From positions 124,001 to 188,000 of the forward strand of contig BLSF01000065.1 in assembly GCA_012862575.1 (NCBI GenBank): DNA of 64,000 nt, read 5' to 3'. Below, piece by piece: positions 40,778-50,743 of the stretch (position 1 is its first letter; each line of letters begins with the position of its first letter). The notes under the pieces are model-generated. The model worked only from the letters and a program-made list of their open reading frames with translations, did no database searches and was not told the DNA's origin. Position numbers and translations under genes: made by a program. This DNA comes from Parietichytrium sp. I65-24A (lineage: Eukaryota > Sar > Bigyra > Thraustochytrida > Thraustochytriidae).

Positions 40778-43700
40778 TTAGTGTTCACAGGTCTCAAAGT
40801 ACTCTGCAGATTCTAGATATCCGGGGAGGAATTTGTCGTTCAAATAGTGCATACATTTGAGCAAAATTGGATCAAACACCGTTGTATCAATGGCGTCCAG
40901 GCAATCAAGTCGATATTCGGTCGCATTCCTCTCCTTCTCAGTCAAATCAAGGGCGTCGATGCTGTCTGTTCGAATGAAATCGTCCGCGATATCTAGCAGC
41001 TTCTCTTCCGTCGGACTTCGCTTGAACTCTGCCATCGCAAAAGCAAAGTCCACCCATTCAAGATAAATCGATGGAAATTGCGCAAGATATCTATCCATAG
41101 AATCTCGCTTGTCGGGCGCAAAGTACTTCAAAAAATCGGAATCCGATAGAAAAGAAGGGCCCCAGTGCCTATTGAGCCTTACCTTTGTGGTACGAATATC
41201 TGTGCCCCACCCGGCAGCCCATAACATGTCGTCAACGCCACATGGCAGCAAACTCAGGTCTTCTTCGTCAGTGTCGCCGTCTCCCACATCACATTCGCCC
41301 TGCTCGAACACAGCGGCTTCCGCCTCATCTTCAATCTTCGAGGAAGGCGTCCGCTGGAATGCTTGCGCCTCGAGCGCAATCTGATGAGCAAATCGTCGCG
41401 ACCCGGACTTTTCTGCTTTAGATATCAGCACAGCAGATCCACCGTTTACGTCTGAAGGTGTTTGTATGTCGTTTAGAACCGCCGCGGTCTGCTCTGTACT
41501 GGAATCAATCAGAATGGGTGGGTGCTTTGGAAAGTAATCGGCCTCCATAGAAGGCGATATCGGGCTATTTGCAGGCGACAAAAATAGCTTATCATCGGAG
41601 ATCAGAGAACGCACTTTCTCCACTTCGTCAGCGATGAATTTTTCGGCGTCCCCAAAGATTGAATTTTTCGCAACTCCTCTCCGGCGCCCCCGTACCACCG
41701 CGCAACTAGGGGAGTTTGGACGCTTGACCCCTGAGTGCCCGCAAAGGGTGGAGGCCCGAAGCTGCGCAACAAAACCGTCTCGTGCAGCGAGAAACCCAAA
41801 GTGTCCTTCAAATGTATCGGTGGACAACGCAAATACTATAAGCTCCTCCAAGTGAACCATGGCTTCGGCACTCACTTGGAGACATAGCGACCCACAGGTC
41901 AACAGAGCGGCCATCAGAGCGCTCTCGTGCGAGAACTCCCGCATCACATCAATGACAAGTTCGCATAGCATCTCCACACCCATCAAATGCATGAGACTTT
42001 TCACGAGTCTTTCACGAAAGGCGTGGCTCTCTGTACACGCCGCGTACGATTTGATGGCCTCAGCGAGATCATCTGATACTTCCAAGGAGCGAAAAGCGTC
42101 GAAAACTGCTTCCTGGTCGTCCACTTCATCAACTAAACTTAACAAGAGCAAAGTCACCAAGAGTGCAAAGTGGCCGGGCTGTTCCACAGCCTGGACGAGC
42201 TCGCAGAGCAAATTTATTTCGACCGATATCCCTTGCTTTGGGCCGTTTGAGGTTTGTAGCGCTGACGTGATAATTCTCCTCTGCAACTTGATGACCAAGG
42301 CATCAGAACACTGCATAGGCCTATTTATCTTACGAATAAACGCTTTGCCTAGCACTCGCATCAGAATCGACTCTGATGAGGCATATGCCACCACAGTGTA
42401 TGCACTGACAAGGGCGCCAACGATATCTGTGCTCAAGTTGGCGACATCAAGGCGCTCCAGACAGTGAAGAGCGTGATCAGCGACAGTTGGAGCATTGTTT
42501 TCCACTGCGTTTAGAAAGAGCCGGGTGAAAAGCAGAGCTTCCAGTCTTGACGAGCAATCCTCGCCAAGCCGACGTTTGTCGTAGACGACATTCAGCGGCC
42601 CTGTTAGCTTTGGGCGAAGCAAATTGTACACACGAAGGCACCTCAAAAGCCCTTCATTTCCTGCGCGCATCTTTGGCAAATACAAGTTGAGGCATACCAT
42701 GAGTAGGCACTCGCACCAGTCATTCAAGAGTTTCCCGGTCGAGTCCAACTGCAAAAAGAGCTCCAGAAGGACGCTGACCACGTCCTTCAAATCGTCTTCG
42801 CCATACACGCTTGGTGAGATTGACGCGAGTTCTAGTATTCGCACGTTCGTTACTTGGCTGCAAGCCACTTCTCCAATTTTGCGACCAGCGATGCTTCTCT
42901 GGTGAACGACAAAGCGCATCAAAGTGGCGAGAATCTGATGTTCAGGAGCGCTTGATTCCTGCTCGATTGCAAACCAGCTACTGAGCGAAAACGACGTTTG
43001 GAAGGCGCTTCCGCGATACTGGCGGTGGTCGTCATTGAAGCAGGCGTTACAGAGACTCAGAGCAGCCATCATGGGGAAAGCAGTTGCGCAAAGTTTCGTG
43101 TCAGCTATCGCGCAAGCGTGCATGGCTCGAAGCACACTCCGCTGCACGATGAAGAGCTGGTCGAGGTCCTCAGACACTACCCGCTCGCCTGGCGCCCGCA
43201 AATGCCAGGCCTTCGTGGGCGTTTCAAGCAACGCAGCGAGAATCCACTTTTGTAACATTGTTTGCCGGCCAAGAGTTTTCGATGACGCCGACGATTCTGT
43301 GTACAGCTTTTGGAGAACCTCTTTCATGCTCACTACATACAAAACATTGTTTGCGAGCTGCTTGAGCACATCTTCGTGGTGTTCCGGGAACACGTCGCTC
43401 ATGATTCCGGCAAGCAGCACAGTGGCCATTGGACGATTTCCTTTCTGCTGAGACGGATCTACAGAGGCGATTCGGGACACCAAAAAGTCGATGATCAGTG
43501 GATGGTGATGAGTGCAAAGCGCTTTCCACAGGGGAAGAACCAGATCAAGCCCAGAATCACCATGGGAAAGATACGTTGACTGACACGCATCCCACAATTC
43601 AGGCAAGAACAACTCCGACCGGACCAACTTGGCTGAATCAACGTTTGAAGCGCCAGACACATCCCGTGCAAAAGACACTGCAATGTCTTTAGCCTCGAAG

Positions 43701-46700
43701 CTTGAGCCCGGATCCAGGACCTGCTGCTGAAGCAAGTTGGAAATTTGTTTCTCAAACGCGCTCACGCGGGTAGACGGCAATTTGCACCATGGCACAATCA
43801 TCTCAATGAATTGATGCGCATGACCGCAAAGAACGATCGGAGCGAGTCGTGCGCAAACTTCCGAGACCAAAGCCGGCGCAAGATTGGGACATTTTTCGGC
43901 AAGGGTTGCGGAGGCGCGCACAGCATTTAGCCGAACTGCATCGTTATGCTGAAAGGGGACAGATGAGGCAAATCGACTTCCTTGGTGGAAGTCAAGTGAG
44001 TGTGCAGATTTGCTTCCAGATGCGGATCTCTCAATGATATCTAGCAGCTGGAACGCTTTCGCGCGTATGTCCGACTCAGGATGTATGCGAGCCTGAATCA
44101 GCGAGAGAAGTGCAACTGCAGACACAGCGTGTGGTTCAAGGGGCCGTTCGAACTCTAATTGCATGCCACGGAAGAGCCACGTTCGCATAGCTTGAAACAG
44201 GGCAGAGAAAACAGCGTCGGCGTTGCCTCGATTTCTCTTCACCATTTCATTGAACCAGCGGTCCAAGAAAGGTATGAAGGTGCCTCCCCCCACGTATTCC
44301 ACGTCACCCACCCGCCAGTGCGCGGCAAGGTAATTTCCTAAAAGCCTACCTTCTGGACAAACGCCCTCCCGATTTTCATCGTGAAAGAGCCACGCCCAAA
44401 GCATGTCATCTGGCTTCGGTGCAACCCATCCCAATGATGTGGGACCGAGGCGTAGCATCGCAGCGGCGCTTCGTGATGCCAATGTCCGCAAGAGCTTATG
44501 GTCATTTTCTGCTGCACTGACTTTGCCTTCCGTGTGTTGGTTCACCAAGATGCGTGCAGAATGCGAACGCAGTGGGGAGCGCGGGCTCGTGGCTGCGGAC
44601 GAATTTTCATTAGAAAAGGAATGCACGGATAAGACGTTCGCGGGCTCCTCGATGTCCCCTCCGTTTTGAGACGACCCGCCGACTCCCAACGCCGGAAATA
44701 TGGGGAGATCATCGAATCCTGCCAAACGTTGTAACAGTCGCCAGACAGATCTGCGCTCTGCTCTGGGCCAGAGGGCGTCGGCTTTTTTGACCACCTCCTC
44801 CATATCATTCAGGGAGCGAAGCTCGAATGAAATGGAGCGAGAGCACTGGAGTACAAATTTACTGTAATCGAGAGCAAACCCGATGCCCCATACCGATGCT
44901 GCATCAGAATCGGACATCAAGCGCAACGCCTCGAGGCAAGTTCCCAGGGCATTTTCCCAACCAGGAGTGCCTTTGACTTGTTTTTCCAGCATAAATCGGG
45001 CGGCGTTGGCCGTAATGCCGTCTATTTGTTGGTGTTTGCGCTGCAGAGAACGCGCTGGTGAGTCCGCAGAACGAGCGTTATTATGAGTGTCATTTGGTAG
45101 AAAGTGCCCCGCTGCGCTCGAGCCCGCAGAGGTTGACGAATTCGAAGTTTGCGTGCCTGGGCCGGATTTACTCCTGGAAAACAAATTAAACTTTGAGGTA
45201 GAATCATTCGAGGTGCTGCGCGCCTTGAGGTTGTTTTCCTTTGTGATTTCATCGACTTGGCGCTTCCTCCACTGTACCAGCAAGCTCAAAAACCGACCCA
45301 CGCAGTTCGGATGGGAGCTAAAGCCAACCAGCTCCTGCAAAGACTGTAACAGGAGCGTGTTGGCCAATGAAAACGGCTTGATGTGCACAACCTGATCCCA
45401 AATATTGTTCACAAAAACCTCCACGTCCTTCTCCAACACCCCTGGCCATTTGTAGTGCGAGGGACCGAGAGTGTGCGGGGAAGTCGCGGAGCCATTCGGA
45501 TCACACCCGGCTAAGGAGATGGCAAAACTAGCCGTGTTGATCTTGCAAGACATTTCAAAGGGAGTAAGGTCGTCGTAGAACGGGCCAATGCGGTCAGACC
45601 AGTCAATCAGTATTTCCTTGCAAGTTGACAAAAAGGGGTGCAAGATTTTGCAATCCGCCATCCGCGAGGAAATGAACATCAGCTCGGCCCTCCACTGATG
45701 ATCTCCCTCGATGCCTTCGGCTTGGCCTCCTGGAGAAGGTGATGTTAACGAGGCAATGTTCAGCGAAGAAGGCTTCGATTTGGGGCTGGTGGGGCTCACA
45801 TTGCGATTGCGAGAAGAGGACGGAGACATTGCCCGGATGCCGCCAACAGTGTCGATGAGCGGAGAACCTCTAGCACCACGCGCCCCGCGAGGCGACGAAT
45901 CTCCTCCTGAAGCTTGCGCGCTAGCTGCAGCGATATGTCCCGTGCTAGTATTTTGGTACCACATGAACAGCTCGTCTCTGGAGAGCCCGTTTCCATGAAT
46001 GTACTTGAAGGTATTTTCAAAAGATGCGCTGCTACCACGTGCGAGTGGAGCGATAGCAGCCGAAAACTGTTGCTCGCTGACAGAATTTGTTCTCTGCATG
46101 GGCAAGCTTGAATGTTTGTCCATCCTGTGCATGTTCAAATGTGTTGGACGACTCTCTTCCATGGTCCTCCTTCGAAAGAGCTCTACATTGTGCGAATTCG
46201 TTCCCGGCAATGGGCAACAGAAACAGCTCTGTCCGAGCACACATGAGCACGCGAACATGTCTCGACTTCCAACTGCACAGAGAATCGTATCTGGTGCACT
46301 GTGGTGTGGCCACAGGACTTTACAGCACTCCAACACTTCCGTCGCGTGCGATCGGACGGTGGCGCACGGGAAAGACAAGAGCGCCAAGCTGGTGGTGATG
46401 AGGCTGTGAGATTGTTCGGCTTCGAGTTGCGGGGCGTTCTTGCCACGGTCGCGATACTGTCGGTCGAGAACATGCTCCCAAAGGCGCATCAGCAACAGGA
46501 TTTGCCGAAGAAATGTAAGTATTGCTCGGATAGAGGTCTGGGGTGCCCCGAACGCTGACAGAATCGCGCGGGACAGTGTTTGAAGCATCAAGTACCTTGG
46601 CGTGTTGGATGCACAGCAAGACATTATCCGCTGGAAGGCGTGTGAGGTGGCCGTTGCAATGGACCAGTCTACGTGGAGCAACAGTTGGACCGGAGGGAGA

Positions 46701-49510
46701 AGCTGCACAGAAGCTTTCGCGTCCAGCAGGTCGGAGGCGTGCCATGGAGAACAAGAGATGAGAGGGTAGCTGTACAGCAGCTCCCTTAATACGTCCAGGG
46801 CTGCGCTCATCGACCTTTTCTTGAAAAGAACCTGCTTGGTGCGCAGCCACTGTTGAATCTGCAGTTCAGCGCTTCGTTTGTCCGTTTCGTCGCGCGCGCG
46901 AAAAGCGCACACGCCGCTGGCATCAAACATGTCTGAAGCAATTCCATATTGCTCGAGCTCAAGCACGAAGCCGTTATTCGGAAACGAAAAGCTCTCGAGG
47001 TTGTTCCTGTCAGGATCGCACCACACGAACGGGTATCCCATATCGTCCCCCATTGCGTCGCTCACCTGTGCATTCGCCATAAATTTCTTCCTCGCAATCG
47101 GAGAAAGTTGCTTGTGAGCGCCAGCGCCGTGCCCGCGAATAGGTTTGCTCGAGTCCCACAGAATCACAGGTGCCAAAGCGAGCTCTGCTTGGCCCAAAAC
47201 GTCCGTCCCGGCGGCATCGCAGAGCGTGCGAAGCATTTTAGGATATAGGCTCCGGGCCGTGAAGAAAATTTTGTCGAGTCCCCGATGCATGGCGGTGCCG
47301 CCCGTCTGCCGAAGAGAATAAGCGGTGTCTCTGAACGCGCTGTATCCCGGGCAAAAGATGTCCCAAAGCGCTCGAAAACCGACCACGAGGCGGTTCGCGG
47401 CGGTGGGCTGGCACTTGATCAAGTCTTCCGGCAGCTGCAACACAACAGGTAGCACGCGGTTGACAAAGAAGTCCAGGTCGTGTGCAGCCAAGTGAAGCAG
47501 GATGTGTTTGCTCGCCCGAAGATGTTTGGGCAAGGGGAGGAATGTTTTCAGCGCCGATGATGAGCTTACCACAACTTGGGATGCCGGCCCGGATGCCTGA
47601 GAGGCCGCTGACAGGGAAGTTGCGAGCGTAGAGGATGACGCAGCCGTGAAGGACCCTGAGCTGTTGCCATGCTGGATCACGTTATGATTACTCTCATTGG
47701 GGGCGCTTCCCCCTCCGTCGTGAGCCGCAGCTTGGGAATGGCCGGCAATTGACGTGGACGAAGATGTCGGGACTGGTGGCAAACCCGAGGAATTCCCGAC
47801 ATGAGGCGCAGCCGGCGGCCCGGAGCCGGCGGTTGGAAACGATGAGCTGATGGAAACCAAAACATCAGGGACCCCTGCAGCACTGGAAAGGGATCCGGCG
47901 AGGTTAACCAGCGCCTTGGACTTTGGTTTTTCGAACACCTCCGCGAATATAGTTTCAATTGTTTTGCGGTTCTGCAGGCTCGGTTCCGCGAGCGGGGACG
48001 GGGCGAAGCGGTATCTCAGACTGGTATCATACTGTTCAAAGGCGTCCCAACCCAGGATAGGCCTGGTTGCTTCCGCCGATCGAAGCGCGCGGAGGATAAT
48101 TTCCAGCGAGTGGGAGACCTTGCGTGGCTCAGTGAGATGGCGCACGACTCTCTTGTTGAAGAAGGTGTGAAAGTTTGCGTCAAAGTAGGTTTTGGGCGAG
48201 CGCAGCAGAATGGTCTGCATGAGCGCAAGAGAGGCAGCCTTGAGTTCGTCGCTCTTGGCCATCTGCTCAGCGGTCTTATATATCTTGCCCATCACAACGT
48301 CCTTGAAAAGCGCCTCCCACCTGCGGTCCTGCCGCTCCAAGTCCCGAAAGCAGACCTTGTCCAGTACACTGTCCATGACCTGCAGCCTCACCAACCGCGC
48401 AGACTTGTCCAGCTTCGCCTGACCCAGCTTGTCCGACAGCACGTTTAGCACTTCTCGCGCCACCTGCGGCGCCACCGCGGAGCCCAGGTTCACGTGCACC
48501 CACGCGAGCATAGGCGCCTCGTCCAACAGCATCCTGCCCACTAGCACCCCGCTCGCCGCCGGCGTAATCTGCAGCGCCAGCCCGATCACCGCGCACCATT
48601 GCAGCGCCGCCTGCGCCGCCAGTCTCCCGGCCACGCTGTTCGCGAACGCCACCGCGCCGGCCGCGCTGCCCGCCGACGCGCCGGCCGCCTCCGCCAGCGA
48701 CAAGGCGTTCCGCACGTGCCGCAGCGCGATCTCCAGCAGCGCCCCAGCGCTCACCGCGCCTGCCTCCTCCTCCTCCTGGTCCTCCTGCAGCCCCGTCTCG
48801 CCCTTTCCGCCGTCTCCGCCGTCTCCGCGCACAGACTCCTCGGCCTCGAGTATGCCCTGGAACCCTCGCGCGGACGCGTGCTTGTGACGCTGGCGCTGGT
48901 TCTCGGTCCGGCTGCGTTGGTTCTTGGCGGAGGGCTGGTGCGCGGAGACGAGTCCGAGCGGGCGGTGCCTGAGCGCGTGCGCGAGTACGTCCGCGGCTGC
49001 GCGGGACCACACGGCCTCTGCCACGGGGCGCATGGCCCCCGCGCACCGCACGCCCGCGCCGAGCTTGGCCTGCACGGAGAACGGGCCCTGCGCCCACGCC
49101 AGCGCCTCGCGCACGGCCTCGCGCCCCACTGCGCGCGCCCCCTGCGTTAGGGGACTGCCGCTCCCGCTCTCGCCACCGCTGCTTCCGCCGCCGGACACCA
49201 CGCGCCGCAGGGCGCCCACGAAGAACGCGGAACGGCGCGGGAACTCTTCCCACACGGCCTCCGCCGATGACGCGTCATGCTGCTGGGACGCCTGCTCCAG
49301 CTCCCACAGCTTGCGGTCCAGGAGCCTCCCCAGGGCGCTGGTCAGCTGGATGAACAGCCGCGCGCCCGCCGGTTCCGCCGGTTCCGGGTTCTGCGCGTGG
49401 GAACCGGCATGCATGCTCTTGCCCTCCACCTCCAGTTCCACCCGCGCCACGGGTTCCCGCTCGCGCTTGCTACGCGCGGGGCCTATCGCCGGGCTAGCCT
49501 GCCGCAGCAT
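40778..49510 (-). CDS. Furry/Tao3/Mor2-like giant HEAT-repeat scaffold
   Basis: 2,910 residues from the ATG at 49510, in one exon; the frame also has a few upstream codons without ATG. It is helical-repeat throughout with long Ser/Asn-rich insertions. The N-terminal third matches the Furry family: arrays such as VVMGKIYKTAEQM..., then LRASKHILLHLAAHDLDFFV followed by LPVVLQLPEDLIKCQPTAANRLVVGFRALW, which corresponds to the conserved 'NPxRxxxGLRAF' region. Further on, LLQSLQELVGFSSHP and FIPFLDRWFNEMV fit the middle region. Furry proteins bind and help activate NDR/LATS kinases in cell-shape and division signalling. The first 1 kb is visibly much richer in G+C than the rest. It is long for the family range of about 2,200-3,000. 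Confidence 0.78.
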   Translation of the reverse strand: MLRQASPAIGPARSKREREPVARVELEVEGKSMHAGSHAQNPEPAEPAGARLFIQLTSALGRLLDRKLWELEQASQQHDASSAEAVWEEFPRRSAFFVGALRRVVSGGGSSGGESGSGSPLTQGARAVGREAVREALAWAQGPFSVQAKLGAGVRCAGAMRPVAEAVWSRAAADVLAHALRHRPLGLVSAHQPSAKNQRSRTENQRQRHKHASARGFQGILEAEESVRGDGGDGGKGETGLQEDQEEEEAGAVSAGALLEIALRHVRNALSLAEAAGASAGSAAGAVAFANSVAGRLAAQAALQWCAVIGLALQITPAASGVLVGRMLLDEAPMLAWVHVNLGSAVAPQVAREVLNVLSDKLGQAKLDKSARLVRLQVMDSVLDKVCFRDLERQDRRWEALFKDVVMGKIYKTAEQMAKSDELKAASLALMQTILLRSPKTYFDANFHTFFNKRVVRHLTEPRKVSHSLEIILRALRSAEATRPILGWDAFEQYDTSLRYRFAPSPLAEPSLQNRKTIETIFAEVFEKPKSKALVNLAGSLSSAAGVPDVLVSISSSFPTAGSGPPAAPHVGNSSGLPPVPTSSSTSIAGHSQAAAHDGGGSAPNESNHNVIQHGNSSGSFTAASSSTLATSLSAASQASGPASQVVVSSSSALKTFLPLPKHLRASKHILLHLAAHDLDFFVNRVLPVVLQLPEDLIKCQPTAANRLVVGFRALWDIFCPGYSAFRDTAYSLRQTGGTAMHRGLDKIFFTARSLYPKMLRTLCDAAGTDVLGQAELALAPVILWDSSKPIRGHGAGAHKQLSPIARKKFMANAQVSDAMGDDMGYPFVWCDPDRNNLESFSFPNNGFVLELEQYGIASDMFDASGVCAFRARDETDKRSAELQIQQWLRTKQVLFKKRSMSAALDVLRELLYSYPLISCSPWHASDLLDAKASVQLLPPVQLLLHVDWSIATATSHAFQRIMSCCASNTPRYLMLQTLSRAILSAFGAPQTSIRAILTFLRQILLLMRLWEHVLDRQYRDRGKNAPQLEAEQSHSLITTSLALLSFPCATVRSHATEVLECCKVLWPHHSAPDTILCAVGSRDMFACSCVLGQSCFCCPLPGTNSHNVELFRRRTMEESRPTHLNMHRMDKHSSLPMQRTNSVSEQQFSAAIAPLARGSSASFENTFKYIHGNGLSRDELFMWYQNTSTGHIAAASAQASGGDSSPRGARGARGSPLIDTVGGIRAMSPSSSRNRNVSPTSPKSKPSSLNIASLTSPSPGGQAEGIEGDHQWRAELMFISSRMADCKILHPFLSTCKEILIDWSDRIGPFYDDLTPFEMSCKINTASFAISLAGCDPNGSATSPHTLGPSHYKWPGVLEKDVEVFVNNIWDQVVHIKPFSLANTLLLQSLQELVGFSSHPNCVGRFLSLLVQWRKRQVDEITKENNLKARSTSNDSTSKFNLFSRSKSGPGTQTSNSSTSAGSSAAGHFLPNDTHNNARSADSPARSLQRKHQQIDGITANAARFMLEKQVKGTPGWENALGTCLEALRLMSDSDAASVWGIGFALDYSKFVLQCSRSISFELRSLNDMEEVVKKADALWPRAERRSVWRLLQRLAGFDDLPIFPALGVGGSSQNGGDIEEPANVLSVHSFSNENSSAATSPRSPLRSHSARILVNQHTEGKVSAAENDHKLLRTLASRSAAAMLRLGPTSLGWVAPKPDDMLWAWLFHDENREGVCPEGRLLGNYLAAHWRVGDVEYVGGGTFIPFLDRWFNEMVKRNRGNADAVFSALFQAMRTWLFRGMQLEFERPLEPHAVSAVALLSLIQARIHPESDIRAKAFQLLDIIERSASGSKSAHSLDFHQGSRFASSVPFQHNDAVRLNAVRASATLAEKCPNLAPALVSEVCARLAPIVLCGHAHQFIEMIVPWCKLPSTRVSAFEKQISNLLQQQVLDPGSSFEAKDIAVSFARDVSGASNVDSAKLVRSELFLPELWDACQSTYLSHGDSGLDLVLPLWKALCTHHHPLIIDFLVSRIASVDPSQQKGNRPMATVLLAGIMSDVFPEHHEDVLKQLANNVLYVVSMKEVLQKLYTESSASSKTLGRQTMLQKWILAALLETPTKAWHLRAPGERVVSEDLDQLFIVQRSVLRAMHACAIADTKLCATAFPMMAALSLCNACFNDDHRQYRGSAFQTSFSLSSWFAIEQESSAPEHQILATLMRFVVHQRSIAGRKIGEVACSQVTNVRILELASISPSVYGEDDLKDVVSVLLELFLQLDSTGKLLNDWCECLLMVCLNLYLPKMRAGNEGLLRCLRVYNLLRPKLTGPLNVVYDKRRLGEDCSSRLEALLFTRLFLNAVENNAPTVADHALHCLERLDVANLSTDIVGALVSAYTVVAYASSESILMRVLGKAFIRKINRPMQCSDALVIKLQRRIITSALQTSNGPKQGISVEINLLCELVQAVEQPGHFALLVTLLLLSLVDEVDDQEAVFDAFRSLEVSDDLAEAIKSYAACTESHAFRERLVKSLMHLMGVEMLCELVIDVMREFSHESALMAALLTCGSLCLQVSAEAMVHLEELIVFALSTDTFEGHFGFLAARDGFVAQLRASTLCGHSGVKRPNSPSCAVVRGRRRGVAKNSIFGDAEKFIADEVEKVRSLISDDKLFLSPANSPISPSMEADYFPKHPPILIDSSTEQTAAVLNDIQTPSDVNGGSAVLISKAEKSGSRRFAHQIALEAQAFQRTPSSKIEDEAEAAVFEQGECDVGDGDTDEEDLSLLPCGVDDMLWAAGWGTDIRTTKVRLNRHWGPSFLSDSDFLKYFAPDKRDSMDRYLAQFPSIYLEWVDFAFAMAEFKRSPTEEKLLDIADDFIRTDSIDALDLTEKERNATEYRLDCLDAIDTTVFDPILLKCMHYLNDKFLPGYLESAEYFETCEH

Positions 49511-50743
49511 GCCGCCGCCCACACCCACACCGCCGTCGCCGCCGTCGCCGGTTCTTGGCTCTCGGTTCCTGGTTCTCCGGTTCTCCGGTTCTTCGCCTCC
49601 TAGCCTTCCCGGCGCGCGGTGCGCAGCGCTGTTCCGCTGTTCCGCTGTTCCCCTGTTCCGCTGCTCCGTTTCTCGCTTGCCCCGCGAAAGGCGGATCCGG
49701 GAGACTGGGAGACTGGGAGGCGAACAACGAACGCGTTCGTCCCCGCGGAGCGGCCGCGGGCGTATGCGTGCAAATTTCGTGCGTGCGTGCGGTGTGAGGT
49801 GTTCCTTTTTTTTCGCCCCTCCGCGTTTTTCGTTCGTGGATTTCTTTCCCGGGTTTCCGAGTGGGAAAATGGCCCGCCGTCGGCTCGTCCCGCGCGCGAG
49901 ACCGAATTAGAAACGGAGATGGAAATAAGAAGCTGAGCCAGTGAAGCGGAGTCTCGCCGGAATTATTAGAGCGCTTCTTACTAATTTATCTACCGATGGC
50001 GTACGCGAGGACCCTTCCGGGGACGCGCTTCCTGGTTATTTTAGTCTATTGCCGTTCTCTTCTATGTCTCCTTCCCTCTCTCTTTTTGCTCTCTTACTCG
50101 AAACGATAGCCAAGCGCTACGCTCCACGGGTAGCCTCCGAGGTTCTTAGGGCTCTGCTAGGCGTTTTGGATAAGTGGTAAGGGTGGAGTAGCGACCGGGC
50201 TAGCGGGGGCGCTAAGAGAGGCGTAGGAGGGGCTATGGAAATGAGACCGTTGTGCTGTTGAGTATGACCGACTTGCTATGAGTTGCTGATGGTGGGAAGT
50301 GATTTTGACAGTGAAGAGTGAAGAGTGCAAATGGACGAAGACAGCAGGAAGCGTAGGGAATGAGGCCAGGTAACAAGGAAATTGAATAGTGCAGAGAATG
50401 GAAAAAGGGAAAAAGGGAAAAGGGATTATCTTTTGGTCTTGCCCGAGATGGTTAATTGATCGATCGATCGATTTGGTTCATGTCCTGGATGGACTGCGGA
50501 AAGGGAACATCCAAATGTTGCAGGGGCAGAGGAAGGAAAATGGGCTCGTTCCTCTCTTGGGACTGCTCGATTGGTTGGTCAGCTTTGCCTGATCAATGAT
50601 TGGCAGCTTGTCGCTCTCTAGGTAGGTGGTAGAGTTGCTCGGAAAGTTTGTGTGTTTTATTTTGTTTGTTTTTTTGTTGGGGGGGGGGACGAAACGAAAT
50701 ATACGACTTGTTAAATAAAAATGCGCCGGTTAGACAGGGCTCC
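49511..50743. other. Spacer upstream of the Furry-like gene
   Basis: G+C-rich near 49510-49780 with repeats (GGTTCTCC at 49549-49600; GTTCCGCT at 49626-49672), then mixed sequence, GATCGATC at 50459-50472 and a G10 run at 50679-50688. Open frames in the G+C-rich part are consequences of base composition. No gene is recognised. Confidence 0.5.

Noticed and set aside
48276-49253. 325-codon Arg/Gly-rich frame in another phase of the Furry-like gene
   Set aside because: Composition effect of the G+C-rich 5' end; low complexity and on the same strand as the real frame.
48924-49910. 328-codon plus-strand frame opposite the Furry start
   Set aside because: Again caused by G+C-rich sequence; Ala/Pro/Arg-rich with no recognisable fold.
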